From assembly GCA_011009095.1 (NCBI GenBank), contig VTPC01090911.1:62001-126000 (forward strand): a stretch of DNA of 64,000 nt, written 5' to 3'. The notes below the pieces were generated by a model, which saw only the letters and a list, made by a program, of their open reading frames with translations, ran no database searches and was not told the DNA's origin. This document shows positions 23,403 to 35,958 of this stretch, piece by piece. The DNA is from Ignelater luminosus (taxonomy: Eukaryota > Arthropoda > Insecta > Coleoptera > Elateridae). The first letter of the stretch is position 1. Each line of letters starts with the position of its first letter. The position numbers and the translations under genes were made by a program.

Positions 23403-24151
23403 ACAATTAAATTTAAAAACATTTTTATTAGTAGGTCTGCCATGTGTACAAAGTTTTTTTTAATTGTTTGTCCTTTTTTCCTGCCGCCATCCCTGTCTTC
23501 TACTGTGCAGAAGAAGGTTCGCGTACCCTGTCGAGGAACTTCTTGTCTGTTACAGTATTGAAACGGTTTCGAATTGCCTCTGTAAATTGAATATTACAAT
23601 TAACCCTTTAACATCCACCTACGTAATAACACGTATTAAGGTAAAATTTTGTTTATTTGCCTGTTTTTTCACTAGTAAACGAGACGTTATGCTTTTGCTG
23701 CGTTGAAAGGCTAATAATTACAAAAAACAAAAAGAATTTAGAAATTTATAAGGAATAACTAGTGAGAAATTATTTGTAAACTGATAAAATTCTAAACAGA
23801 AACGGTTTTACATAATTTTCTATTTAATGGATTCAGTCGTATAAAGAGTCAGTATAACTGTAACTTAAGCAATAAGTATTCTCCCAAAATAATAGTTTTG
23901 ATATATTTATAAACGTAGAAAAGATTAAATTTAAAATTCTTAATTATGGTTATCCGTATGTACAATAAAAATAAATGCACTTATCTTGTGTTTATGTTGA
24001 TAGTTTTTCAAAGAAATGTTCAGTACAAAAAGTTCGCGATATGAAACGTGCAAGGTGCAAACTAAAAATGAAATTCCGAATGGTTTTTTGTTCTACAGAG
24101 AAGATAGAGGGATGCTGGGGAGAATGTTCGAGCACTTTGTACCGTTAGCTT

Positions 24152-24243
24152 TTGCGAAGTAACGGATATTATATATAGGTTTCGACGGTTTCAGACAGAG
24201 GCATAAAATAACTATTCCACTTCAATCAGTGCTAATTTCACCA
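24152..24243. repeat. Approximate direct repeat, copy 1
   Basis: Shares with 25215-25302 a core GG(T/C)TTCGAC(G/C)G(T/C)TTCAGACAGAG(G/A)C(A/G)TAAA and weaker similarity on either side (AAGTAA-GGAT before it, TGCTAAT after it). Function unknown. Confidence 0.6.
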
Positions 24244-25214
24244 GAATAAAGAAATAGGTTATGTTTTGGCAAAAGTAATTGTCTTGGCACAGCTATATAG
24301 TAAAGCAATTTACTATTTGATACAAATGTTCAGCTCTTTAATGCAGTTCTTGTTGATTACTGTAAAGAATATATTCTTTAATTTAAGAACAATACATACA
24401 AGTTTTAAAAGTACAGGTTTTCCAAATATTTTTAAATTCAATGCATCATGAACAAATTCCTTACTGACAATATTGCTTTTGTGTTATCACGTTTAAGTTT
24501 CCTAAAGACCGCATGCTGCCCTCGTATTATTCATTTTAATTGGGTATCTCGTAGGTATAAAGGGTATATGCCGTTATTTTTCTGAGTAATGTTTATATTT
24601 CGGCACATTTACCTAAGGTTTAACGACATGTTGCATTTAATAAATGATGTTAGAATGTCTAATCGCATCTTTTTTCTAAGTTGATTTTGATACCTATCTA
24701 CTGAAATGGAAGCTACGGGTGTAATATACTGAGAAAACTAAAAATGAATATGTAATTTTAGTAAGCGATCCTCAAATCTATATATCGATGTCGTTTTATT
24801 ACTTTATTTATAACCGAAAAGCATATCCTAAACTTTAAGTAATAATAGTAAATGTTATAAGGTACAACAGAACTAGACGAATTGAATCACGATAGGTTAG
24901 GCTAATACCAGGGGGAACTTTATACAGATACAGTACAAAAATGTACGAGTTAATTAATTATAACCTAAAGGTAATTACATATGTATATACGATAAATAAC
25001 AAAATTGCAATTACAGTCTTTTTCATTTCATTCTTTTTTCTCTCACTTCACAAAAAGAACTAAAATATTGTTTAGTGCTAAATATTAACCCCTAATCCAT
25101 ATATTATACATATTAGCTGCTATATTTAATAATAAGAAGTTTGGAAATTTTTGAAGACATGGATGTTCCACCAGTTCTGTTCTTTATCGGATTAGCATGA
25201 GGTACCTGAATATT

Positions 25215-25302
25215 TGACAAAGTAAGGGATGCCTAATTGGCTTCGACCGCTTCAGACAGAGACGTAAAGTGCAATAAATTAAATTTTTGCTAATCCTATA
25301 GC
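25215..25302. repeat. Approximate direct repeat, copy 2
   Basis: Partner of 24152-24243, same orientation, about 1.06 kb apart. The core is CTTCGACCGCTTCAGACAGA. Not seen elsewhere in the window. Confidence 0.6.
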
Positions 25303-26216
25303 GGAAAGGTTAACTGGAATAGACTTATGTACGCCGTTCAAATAACTTCAGATATAAATTAACGTTCTTTGCAATTTTACGAAATAAGTTGTTACGCTAC
25401 ATATGACGTGATTATCCGAGATCATTGGCAGTTGTTTTTTTAATTTCCCCGTTTTCAATGTGTTATGTACATTAAAGCAGTATTTGCTAAAAAGACACAT
25501 AATTCACTTTTCAGGTAGTACTAATATCTTATTCCAAATAAGAGGATTAACCGTGTTTTCTAGAAGTAAATAATATTGAAAATCAGTAGAAATTTAATTT
25601 GCTTATATGCTATTGCATTTTTGTCACCATAATGATCATCATTACTCTGAACTTCTCTTATTTTGTATTTTTGTAAGAGAATTTTATCACACTTTATGTA
25701 TATGCATTCTGTTTCGTTTATTGGTTCGAGCATAAGGCGTATATTGGTAGTATATCACCTGCCAATGTTGTGGCAGCGTAAGATTGATATATTGAGTGAA
25801 TACTAGTTTTAAATTTGGTTACATTGATTGGCTGCAATGGTAAGAATTTATATTGGCAATATCCCTTTTGCCAATATTGGTATAATAAAGTAACTGATGT
25901 GTTGACTCTATATTGAATTCATATTTGCTTTCATTTCTTGGTTGAAATGACATAATTTATGTTGGCGGTTTGTTGGCTTGCCAACATTTATACAATAATG
26001 GTTTCTGTACAATGGTAATATACCTATTTCAAGGGTTCTCAAGCATGTTTTTTTTTATAAACAAGCTATATGTATAAAATATAGCAAAAAGAATGATACT
26101 TAGCAAAGTCTGGTTTTATGTTGGATATACATTGTTTCACGATAAAATGTTTAGCCAAGATACCATATATCTATAATATTGGAGTTACCTTGGTTATATA
26201 TTCTGTGCTACTTGGG

Positions 26217-29200
26217 GATATAAATTTTGCGGCAGATAAATTAGCGACCCTTGAATACACTCGAGGGTGACTCTTGACCCACTCTCTGACTGATTTCTTT
26301 TCAATTCCTGCCAAATAGAGTAAAAACCAAAAACGACACTTCCCTAGGAGCAACTGTGCTAAACATAGATGGAATAAAGATAGCGGAACAAACACCCCTG
26401 TCTATGTACTAAGCCATTCCGTGCGCGTTGCGACTTGTAGCATGCCGTTATAGCATCTTCGAAGTTCACAGATATCCGTTGAAAGACGGGATTATACAGG
26501 GACCGTGTATAAGCACGACACGCACCTATGTGCGGTAAAAATTAGATGTAGATTTACCAATGGGAAAGCAAGCCGACACAATTTTGCGAAATCTGAACGA
26601 AGGAAGCACAAAAGAATCCGAAACTACTTTTAACTAGCAATTTAATAAACGACAATAACTGAATATATTCACAAAATTATCACAAGGACATAAAATTTTT
26701 AAATGACATTACAGCTGTTACCAGAACTTTACAAAATTTCCAGGATAAAACACTTCTATCTGTTGTAAAATCACTGAATTCTTTTACGTACTGATTTAAG
26801 GCAGAACTTACTTTTTTCTTTTTTTTTGGCGTTGTTGTACTCGTTTGTATGTTGTTTACTGCGTAAATATTCACATACAACTAACTTTTAAACTCAAATT
26901 TGTTGGCAAGTAAACTATGAGAATAGACAAATACAGTTATTTGTCAGGTAGAATTTCTTGTTGGATTTATTACCATCTTTTTTAAAAATCCATGAATAGT
27001 CTGATGCGATGCATTGTTCATTTATTATTTAGTTAAGATCTCCAAGAATTGGACTTAAGAAAAGCGACTTCTGATTTAAATTACTTCTTATTTGAATGCT
27101 TTTATTCTTTCAAAAACTCCAAATTGGAAACATTTCTTGAAATGGCTAAATGGGTTTAGTGATTTTCCTACTTAAATAGAAAAATCTATTGTTGAAACGT
27201 CATCGAGAGATATACAGTAAGCTCTGCTATCAATATAAAATAAATCAAGAATTAAAATGGACCTTGTATACGTTCACATGTTATTGATTTATGATTTGAA
27301 TCTTATGGCCTGCATTACAAAATAACGAAAAATGAAGGATATTACTAATACTCTGAAGTAAAGCTGTCAAATGTGCATGCTTTTTTGTGAATTTCTTAAA
27401 ATATGTTTTTATTTTCAAAATCCTTGAATATGCATTCATTTTCAAAAGTGTTCGTAATCCGAAGTCTACTCATGTAACGGATCGAAGAGTTCGAATCTGT
27501 GATGTTTAGACCGTCATAGGATCACGTGGAGAGGGCATGTGTCGTGTTCCGAATGATATCTTTTCCTCTAAACGATTTTTAATAAATTTAACCGCCCGAA
27601 TTGAAAGCATTGTCGCCTCAACTATTTTTTCGTACAGTTTGTCTGATTTGCATTATAAAAAAAATATCGGGTGAGTCATGCAATAAAGTCCGTGGGCTCT
27701 TCCAAAATGAGGGTGGCACTAATAAAATGAAATATTTTCTAGAGGTTCTCGATATTTAAAAAAAAGAAATTTAGTTTCAATAGGGGCTGGAAATTGGAAG
27801 TTTCACTTGTTTCATACTAAATTCTCCCCTGGATATATTTTTTCTTCTACCTTACCTAACAGTAATTGCTCTACGAATTTCTGTTAACTGTCAGTGAATT
27901 CCTTAATTATAATGCAAATATATAAATATATAAATATAAAGCAAATTAACCCTTTATAACAATTTTGTCTAAATACAGACGTTGAGAAATTCTCACATAG
28001 TATAAACCAAAGTTTAACTACATCTAATCTTAATTATTATTTTAACAGTTATAGCTAGTTAGTGGAGATGATGGAATTACAAAAGCTTGAGGCATGTTAA
28101 CAATTTAATCTATAGTTCTGTTTTATCCATTCAAATTAGCAAAACACATAAAGGCAAAACTATTCCGTAGTTCCAAAGCTAAACCATTATACAGCAAGTT
28201 TAATTTTTCTTGGAAAAATTGCGTTGTTACTTTTTTATTTTATTGTTTTTCTTTTTTTAACAGCCGGTAGAATGTGGTGCTTTTGGGTTACAAAACTAGA
28301 CATTTACTTTAAAATTTAAACTCTCGAATTAGACGGCAGCCAAAAGCATCTCGTTTTTATTTTCACGGCTTCACATAATTTTAACTTTATAATGTAGAGG
28401 CATGTTTCATCTTTATAACTCTTAAACTGCCTTATAAAAAGTGCGCTTAAATTTAATAGGCTTTACATTATTACAAATAAGCGTACTTTTAAGATACCAC
28501 AAAGAGTAATTATCCTAAATTCATTTCATATTTCACCCGAAATGCATTTGTTTAATTGAAAATAAAGCGAACAGATATATAGCCTAACATCTTGCTATTA
28601 ATTGCTAATTATTATTATTATTTCCGAACTACTTTAAATTGATGCGCCCGCCCCAGGTAAATTCCATTTAAAACTCTTATAAGAAAATTAAGAAAAAGAA
28701 GTATTAAACACACCGGCATTAAAAAACACAAAAAAACTTAAAAGTCTTTTTTTTAAATATTCCTTAACTTTGTTGGAAAAAGTTTATATGAGAAAAAAAT
28801 TAATGTCGGAATTAGGTAAGTTTTAAAGTAAGCTTTTTAAAGCGAGGATCAATTTTTATTCTTTAAGGAACCCGCATCTAATCTTCTTGATATCTCTATT
28901 AAATCTCTTTTAACTACTTATGAAACATCAAATTTGAACTGCATTATCTGGTTCAAGAAATGCTGTCTGTTCGCTTCAGGACTTTTTATGCAAAGGAAAA
29001 GATTGACGTCGAGCGGCAGTCAGCGTGAAATCGTGAGAGATTTACTTGTGAAAAAGAAGCCATGCGAATGACAACTTATTAAAATTTATACTATAAAAAA
29101 GAAAAACCGTTTCCGATATATTTTTTTCATATTATATATCCGGATATAACAATTTTTGATACATCCATGTAAGGGATAGTTTAACTATTGGTTTTCTATT

Positions 29201-30699
29201 TGTGTTTGCTCAACCGTTCGAAGACAATATAACCAGCCACTCGGGAAACGTTATACAAACGGACCTTGCTTTCTTAGGCTTTTATCTGTATTCGTATACG
29301 CACGAAATCCATTCTTACACAAATCCGATCGATTCTAAATAGGATTTCAGGAGATGTTATATGTTTTAGGTCGTGTTGGGTCACCACCAAACTTGAACCG
29401 GTCGTAATTCCAGTCTGTTTACTTGTTTTCAAAGTAAGCAAAACTTCTAGGTGACTAAAGTTTCTATTAAATTAAGAGAGAAGGAACGAAAAGGGAAAAA
29501 AGGGGGAAATTCGTTAAAAATACGAACAAAACTAATTCAAAGATTTAATGATGGGATTGCTATTTGAAATGAATTTGATGTTAGGGTAGTAATAAGTAAG
29601 AGGATTAATTACTAGACATATTTTATTTTTAAAAAAAAAAAGAACAGATATGATGATATACTATAATAAACGTTAAAGCCAAGTTAAAAGGTTAGATTAG
29701 CAGCAGGTCAGATCAAATTTTAGCAGAAGTTAGATGAGTCCTGAACCGTGGCATCCGACGGATTGTACTTTTTCAGGGCTTTCATCCAGACGTATTTCAG
29801 TCCCCTCGTTATAACTCAAAAGAGACAGATTATATCATAACAAAGAGCACGTGCTGCTAACCCTTGTTATTTGTAAACCGCAGATTTTGGTCTACTCGAC
29901 ATTGTTCCCATTATCAGGTAGGTTAAATTTGTCAAAAAGGTTTTAAATTCATAAATCTTTTAAAATAAAACGACGTTTTAAATTTTAATTTAAACGGGAG
30001 TTATTTTTAGAAATTATTATTCCTCGAATCCTTTTAAATAATGAAAACGCGAAAAACTGCTACCTGAATTTTCCAAGGAGTAAAACGGTTGCTCACTTGT
30101 TCGCTTTGAAATTGAGGCCGAGTTCCTCAATCAGGTATCAAAATTTGGCTTTGTGTAGAATTCCCAAAGAAACGCTTTTTTCTTCTTGAACTGTGTGTTT
30201 ATAAAACTTTTGTAAACTCTTCCCCTCGACTTAAAAAAAGAAAATTTTTGCTACACTGTAAACTGGGAAAATTAACAAGAAATTATTTATTATCAAAATT
30301 AAACAGAACAAATCTTTTAAACAGAGCAAAACTTGAAAAGACGAATTGAAATGCTTTAACTTCAATATGAAACAAACAGTTCGAGGTTGACGCTATTTCT
30401 GTTTGTGCGATTTATAGTGTACAATTCGTCGTAGGTATTGAACAGATTTATAGTATTCTCCTTCAAACCACCAAAATGAGGAGATGTAAAAATATAAATA
30501 TTTAAATCTTTTTTTACTAGAAAATAAATTGCAGTACATTTACAGATAACATGCTAAATTATGTATATTGGGTTCTATTGGTTTCTAGTTATAGTTCTAA
30601 TATCTCGCAAATATATGAAAATATATAAACAAGAAAGCACCAGATTAATTTGTAGGGTGTTTCTGGTTTATGTATAGTCAAACGCTGAGAGGGGAGTTT
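26217..30699. other. 4.5-kb stretch without recognisable gene or repeat ends
   Basis: AT-rich sequence with short chance ORFs only (for example 26171-26395 and 26680-26880, both -). No transposase, RT, RNA gene, splice-bounded conserved exon or terminal repeat was recognised. It is plausibly intronic sequence of the Beat-family gene at 35.5 kb. Confidence 0.5.
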
Positions 30700-31240
30700 C
30701 ATTATTATAAATATTTGATATATTGTTGATCTGTTCTTCCTAGAACCCCCTAATATTCCTCTATTAGTTCTTCTGCAAACTTGTCTAATCTCACTTTCTT
30801 CGACTATTTATTCTTGGCCACTTTTGTATTCTTTCTTTAACTCTTCCTTCATATCTATTAACATTTTCAGTATTTTTGCCCCCATTTCTGTTTCTTGGTC
30901 TTCTGTCTCGTTTTGTCTCAGCTTATCTAATTTACTTTTGCCTTCTCTCTCATCCGGCGCACAGACTCTGATTTAAAGATTATTCCTACGTCTAAAACGG
31001 CATGAGGTAATTTGTAATCTCAAACTAATAACCTGTTGGTTATCTAACGTCTAGTTCTAGAGTAGATTCCCAGCGTTTCCCCCAAACCTTCGAGTGTTCT
31101 TTCCAGAATATTAATATTGTTAGAGTGTCATTGTGTATAAGACTCTAATGTCTTATTCTTCGAGTTTGAGTGTATTTTTCATTTCTGCTCCATATGTAAT
31201 GATACGACAAGATCTGTAGTAGCATGCTTGAAGCGTATAT
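30700..31240 (-). pseudogene. Possible LINE remnant, weak
   Basis: On the minus strand a piece reading LQACYYRSCRIITYGAEMKN resembles the region just after the RT palm in RTE/R1-type LINEs (the ITYG string). A lysine- and glutamate-rich piece (KMLIDMKEELKKEYK) resembles LINE ORF1 coiled coils. The two lie in an order that is not that of one simple element, so this may be a junction of fragments or coincidence. Confidence 0.3.
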
Positions 31241-32159
31241 CTCCCTAACGCTTTTTGTTTTCCGTGCAGTGCGATTTTTGTTTCGAAATACTCTGGGCGC
31301 CAGATCTAGTCAGTAGTTTCCTCCACCTTCTCGTCTTTAATTTGATCAGACGAAAAAATACAAGTAGCTGCTGTGGAGACACGGTTGTCCCAAGATCGAT
31401 TGGCTGTATCGAACTCGAAAAAGGAAAACTGAACACCAAAATCAAACACTCAAGCGGAATAAGCGTGTCAATTGCACTCAAACTCAAGCTATAAACAAAA
31501 GTAGGCGGTGCAAGCTGAGCAGGGTGCAGGCCAAACGGAGAAGCGTGCAAGTATCGGAATCGGTGCTTTACCGGAGCCGGATTAAGTGCACTATAAAGTA
31601 GGGTAACCAAAGAGGGTTTGGGAGAATGTCTAGGAGTGTTTCAAGCAGGACAGACGTCCCTACGCGATACAGTGGTGATACTGGACAGATAGTTTTCGTA
31701 GTACGTTTTAAACCGGCCAACTTTATTGACGGTGACGTCAGTTAGGCTAGAAAGAGGCATTAGGTCAGGAAAAGATTAAAATTGGGGCACTCCAGAGTCT
31801 TTTACTTTATTTTAGGTACCAATACGGTTCCTCTTCGGCCGAAGATTGTAGGTAAGTCGATTTGCGGGGCAGATACGGTCCTTGTTCTTGTTCTCTCGGA
31901 CTGTGAACTTGGTGACACGAGGTGGCAGCAGTGACAGTAGTAGTAGTAATGTGAAGTAGTAATGAAGCGGAGTTGGAGAGCGCGGTGACGTGTTAGATGA
32001 GTACGTCTGCTGTCGAAGCGGAAGTTGGTGTTGGACGTCAGCATTTTTGGCCGAGAAGGGTGCAGATGTAGGACGTCGCCCCGGAATTTGGAAATTAATG
32101 GATGTATGAAATGAATGATGAAGCCCAGGTGTTCTATCTCATCAGGTATCGAACCTCAA
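31241..32159. other. GC-richer stretch without assigned gene
   Basis: Base composition rises above the AT-rich surroundings and ORFs appear on both strands (31245-31610 -, 31802-32044 -), but none shows a motif I recognise. It includes short trinucleotide tracts (TAGTAGTAG near 31938). It could be the body of an older retroelement or a host regulatory region; the sequence does not decide. Confidence 0.35.
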
Positions 32160-32560
32160 TGTTGTTGAAGGCCGGCTATTGTTAGGTGCCCACATATTCA
32201 ATATCTTAAATATATGAGGCAAAACTTTCAGAATCTCCACATATGGTTGGGTTTTACATTCTTCCTCGGCTCTTTTCAATGTTCTGCGGAAAACAATTTT
32301 TAGTCGATTACAAACCCTAAGTACTTTATTAACTCGTTTTTTTCTACATCAGTCTTCGCCTTGTAAGACTGGTTCTCATATCTTTTTTATGCTGTATTGT
32401 AGTTTGCTCTCCGTCTATCTCTGGTTAACTTTCCAAACCACTTCCCATTTGTTTCCATTCTTCTTCACGGAAACACCTGCCGATAAAACAATCTGGTCAT
32501 CTGCGAACGCCTATTTGTAACATGGTCATATACGCAGATTTCTCGTCAGTTCTGATAGCG
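32160..32560 (-). pseudogene. LINE reverse-transcriptase scrap
   Basis: The minus strand reads AFADDQIVLSAG at about 32515-32478, which has the FADD palm motif of non-LTR reverse transcriptases followed by hydrophobic residues. A lysine-rich stretch follows, then KVLRVCNRLKIVFRRTLKRA. Stops interrupt it. The clade cannot be named. The GC-richer sequence upstream on the same strand (to about 34165) might belong to it. Confidence 0.45.
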
Positions 32561-34170
32561 GTAATTGCAGCTGTTGCTCAATTATTTTTTTTAAATATTT
32601 ATAACATTCAGTGTCATTTGTAGGTTTCTAATTGATGTTATTGCGGTGCTGTCAATGTACAATGTACATCTTTTCCAACGATTTACTAAGCTAGCGAGTT
32701 TGCAGCAAAAATAACTGTAATACAATCTCGCTAAAATAGGAATGTAAAGATTAACATAAATACGGTATAAATTGTAGCAATGTCCAGCTGATAATAAAAG
32801 GGGGAAATAGGATTATCCCGGTCAAAAAGGCGGAGCGTTTACAAAAAGAGTTTGAGAATCACTGAGCTGGATACAGCAATAATGATGAGTTGCGGAGCAG
32901 AAGCAAACAACGAACGCAGGAGAGTTTGAACTCACGAAGTGGTTGCTCTAGTGTTGCGGCAGCTCAGAACAAACGGTGGCAGTGGCAGAATGGGACTTCG
33001 GGGCCGCGTTCGGAATGCAGATATTCGGGAGAGCAAGGAGGCGACATCTATTCCGATAGTCACGGCAGCGACGTACACGGATGAAAAAGGATAGTGACAA
33101 CCACGCGCCCACCCATACTATGAGTACACCTCAACCCACCTGATGGTGGGTGATAAGCGCTCCGGTCCACTCGACCTTTGAGATGTTGGCCTATCGGTGT
33201 ATGACTTGTCTTTTATCTTCTTCGTTTGTAGTTAACCAATTGTAGGAGTGTTGAAGTCTGCGCTGGTGGTAGTGGACTCTTAGATAGCTGATGGGCCTCT
33301 TATCGTCTAAGGTCCTAGGGTTGCCTTGACGTTCTGGATGAAGATTCCGACGGCGGTCAGCATCTGTCAGTGCCTAACCGAGAATCTTCAACTCGCGGAA
33401 GAGCTCTGAGAGGTCTAGACTGCCCAGCAAGTAGAAAAACCGGTGGTGCTCACGGGTGCGACTGGGGCACTTTTCACGGCGAAGGCGGTGTCGGCGGCTT
33501 GTCTTTCGATCTGCTGCCGTGGCCTTGGCTGTTCGGATCGCGCAGCTGGACGGCTGCAGTTTGTGAAAGCAGGGGTCCACTCTCCTAGAGTAGACATATC
33601 GTCTGTCCGATACCTGGGGCACCTTTTGTAATTCGCTGGATGTGGTCCTTCACAGTTCGCAGGCGTCTATCTAGACTTCATGCAATCTCTGGTGTGGTGA
33701 GCGCCTTGCAAAATCGCTGCGAATGATCAAATCACTGACTCATCGCAGTTTTCTTCCGCGTTAATTCCACTGTGACCCTCAGTCCGAGGGTCGCGGTGGT
33801 CCGGAAAATTTCCTTAGCCTCGGCGTTCTTGTCCAGGAGAACAAGGACCAAAAGTATGGGAATTTTCTCGGAACCGAGATGCATCCGGTAAACAGAAATT
33901 ACTCGAAGACCTCTTCTAGAGAGATCTCTTTTACTTCTTCGGCAGGTATTGGTTCCGGGACCCCCAAAGGATAACCTCGAGCGGCTTCTCTGTTGCTAAC
34001 TGGTAGGCGTGGTGGAATGTCTTCATAGTATCGAAGAGTTCCCTGGTTTTTTAGTAGTTTAGTACTGTTACCGGTTTGATCATTATGTCGTCGTGCAGGT
34101 TTTTCGCCTTTGAGCCGACGAAATCGCGCCAAATGAGTTCCTGCAAGTGTCAGGTTTGAAACCACACCTT
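32561..34170. other. GC-richer stretch with unassigned ORFs
   Basis: Several overlapping ORFs on both strands (33370-33588 +, 33374-33622 -, 33899-34165 -) reflect the raised GC content. The minus-strand 88-codon ORF at 33899-34165 is proline- and glutamate-rich (YPLGVPEPIPAEEVKEISLE) and could be a retroelement or host fragment. No start, splice or domain evidence allows a call. Confidence 0.3.
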
Positions 34171-35547
34171 ACATCATGCATTTGTTGCTGAAAACCTTTA
34201 GTGTCTAATAATTCTAACAAATGACAGCGGTCAGTCACAAACTCAATAAAGAATTCTGTAGTTGGAGAAGCTGAATTGGTCGTTTTAATTTTTCACTCTG
34301 TTTTTGTATTAATATCGAGCTGAAAAATTAAAAGGTAAAGTGTGGTATTTCATTGCTCTGCATTTCTTAATAATTTAGTGGCATACGCAACAGTCTTTTA
34401 ACAAGTTAAAGCACGCTTTAGTTTCGGAAACCTTACAGATTCAGTTTAGATGATTGTATACTTTTAATTATGTTTATTTAAAGACTTTCAATCTTTAATG
34501 TATATTTAAGGTACACTGCTGAGCTTAATTACTTTTAATTTTTAAAAAGAAAACAAAAGTGTGTTTGATACTAGAAAATTAAATTAAATTTCCATTTGTG
34601 ATTATTATAATAATAGCAGATTTTATAGTCTCTGCATCCAGGGTTAATATGTAAAACTAATGATGTGTGCCTTTTATGGTATTACATAAATAGAGTGTCC
34701 TAGTTTTAGATTTAATAACCTGCTACATAAACATGGCTATTACACATAAATAGATTATTATTATAGGCTTAATTTCAAAGTTACTAGCATAACAAATAAC
34801 AATTTACTTTAATTATTGCCCCCATTCCAGACAACCCTCGCATATTCATATCCTGTAAGAACACAAACTTAGCATGTAGTTGGACAAACTTCCCCTGATT
34901 ACACCACTAAATAAAGTATAACCAGTTTAAATGATTTTAAAAAAGATTTATTGGGTCGTAAAAGGTGTATTGAAAATAACAATAATTCTTCTGAAAACTC
35001 CTTTGTAGGTCTCCTAGTATTTAGTAGTATTATTATAATTAATAATTGTTGAAAACCTGGATTACTAAAGTTTGGATTGCAAGGCCTGTTTCCTGCTTAT
35101 ACTACGTGTATAAGCAGACCATAAGGGAGCATAGGTTTAATTTCGGCTTGCGGTTACTTCGGACAAATTACTGTAGGCCGAAATCCCCAAGCGATTAAGA
35201 GGCTGATACTTAGTCACTAACTAACATAACTACCCCACTTCGGTAAGGTGCTCATAATGTAACTTATTAAACACCTTTTATCCCACATTACCTGGACGTG
35301 ATGCTAATACTTCACTATTATTAAACTCCGGGTTGCCTTGTTCCTATTTATATGGGGCATCCTCTTATACTTAATTAGAATTATTTATCGTTCAATAATG
35401 CTAAAAGGGCTATGAGAAAACCGATAACATAAGCGGGATCTAAATTTAATTAAACGAAAGCTCTTTAAATTATATAAAAGTAATAATAAGACGATTTTAA
35501 CATTACTTCACACAAACATAACTTAGAAATACAAGTAATAATTACAG
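34171..35547. other. Intronic stretch upstream of the Beat exons
   Basis: No other exon was recognised. A perfect 9-bp stem (TGCTTATAC / GTATAAGCA, 35094-35116) with a 5-base loop is the only structure noted. Confidence 0.5.
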
Positions 35548-35681
35548 AGCTCCCAGAGGATCCGCCGACAATTAGCGTTAGCAGCGAACCTCTAGATTAC
35601 GGAGATGTTTTGCGAGCGAATTGTTCTTCCCCACCATCAAGACCTCCAGCAACACTCAGATTCATACTAAATAACAGAACG
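35548..35681 (+). CDS. Beaten path (Beat) family exon, first half of the second Ig-like domain
   Basis: An acceptor (ATTACAG, ending 35547) and donor (GTAATA from 35682) bound a 134-base exon. After two bases completing a codon it reads LPEDPPTISVSSEPLDYGDV, then LRANCSSPPSRPPATLRFIL and NNRT. LP-D-PP-I, the GD-x-L-x-A/V-NCSS string and the S-P-P-S-R/K-P run are the start of the second immunoglobulin-like domain in insect Beat proteins. The cysteine in NCSS is the first of the domain's disulphide pair. Beat proteins are secreted or membrane-anchored adhesion molecules that bind Side-family receptors in motor-axon guidance. The reading frame passes in phase 0 into the next exon across a 78-bp intron. 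Which Beat paralogue this is cannot be told, and exons for the signal peptide and first Ig domain were not found upstream in the window. Confidence 0.85.
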
Positions 35682-35759
35682 GTAATAAAACTCAATTATA
35701 CAAAATCTGCATTAATGAAACATTAATTAACATTTCTTCTTTTTCCATTTTGTTTTCAG

Positions 35760-35958
35760 GTCGCTAGAAGTGAACCAATTAAATTGAAAAAGTCCCAGGA
35801 CCTACTTTGGAGCGATTTGTCGCTTGAACTTCCGTTATCCGAGGTACATTTCAACGGTGGTCGCTTAATCCTACGATGCGAGGCTCAGGTGGCTGATATG
35901 TATCAGGAATTTGCGGAATTGCGACTTGACAGTGCGAGAGATCCCGTCCCCGAAAAAG
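35760..35958 (+). CDS. Beaten path (Beat) family exon, second half of the second Ig-like domain
   Basis: A strong acceptor (pyrimidine tract then TTTTCAG, ending 35759) and a consensus donor (GTATGT from 35959) bound 199 bases that continue the previous exon in frame: VARSEPIKLKKSQDLLWSDL, then SLELPLSEVHFNGGRLILRC, then EAQVADMYQEFAELRLDSAR and DPVPEK. The cysteine in LRCEA pairs with NCSS of the first half. The HF-x-G-G-x-L-x-L-x-C-x-A pattern and the following Y-x-x-x-A/S-E-x-x-L are typical of Beat. The exon ends in phase 1, so a further coding exon is expected downstream. None that fits this phase was recognised before the LINE at 39.1 kb. The frame is clean in both exons, which indicates a functional gene. 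Confidence 0.87.

Larger units (their letters stand above)
21475..26216. mobile_element. 4.7-kb element with 14-bp TIRs and subterminal repeat clusters; superfamily not recognised
   Basis: CCCAAGTAGCACAG at 21475-21488 is matched perfectly in inverted orientation at 26203-26216. GAT lies immediately outside both ends and may be a 3-bp target duplication. Inside each end are clusters of related short repeats built around TTGGTAATATATTGG, with units at about 21508, 21650, 21745 and 21840 on the left and about 25740, 25880 and 25970 on the right. Two left units of roughly 95 bp are clear tandem copies (about 21650 and 21742). No transposase was found within. The interior holds a 300-bp foldback MITE (22015-22314), a LINE tail (22806-23402) and an approximate direct repeat (24152-24243 and 25215-25302). 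It appears to be a non-autonomous DNA element or a deleted copy. Confidence 0.7.

Noticed and set aside
35094-35116. Perfect 9-bp stem-loop (TGCTTATAC / GTATAAGCA) upstream of the Beat exons
   Set aside because: A single short hairpin of this size is expected by chance in tens of kilobases; no small-RNA gene context.
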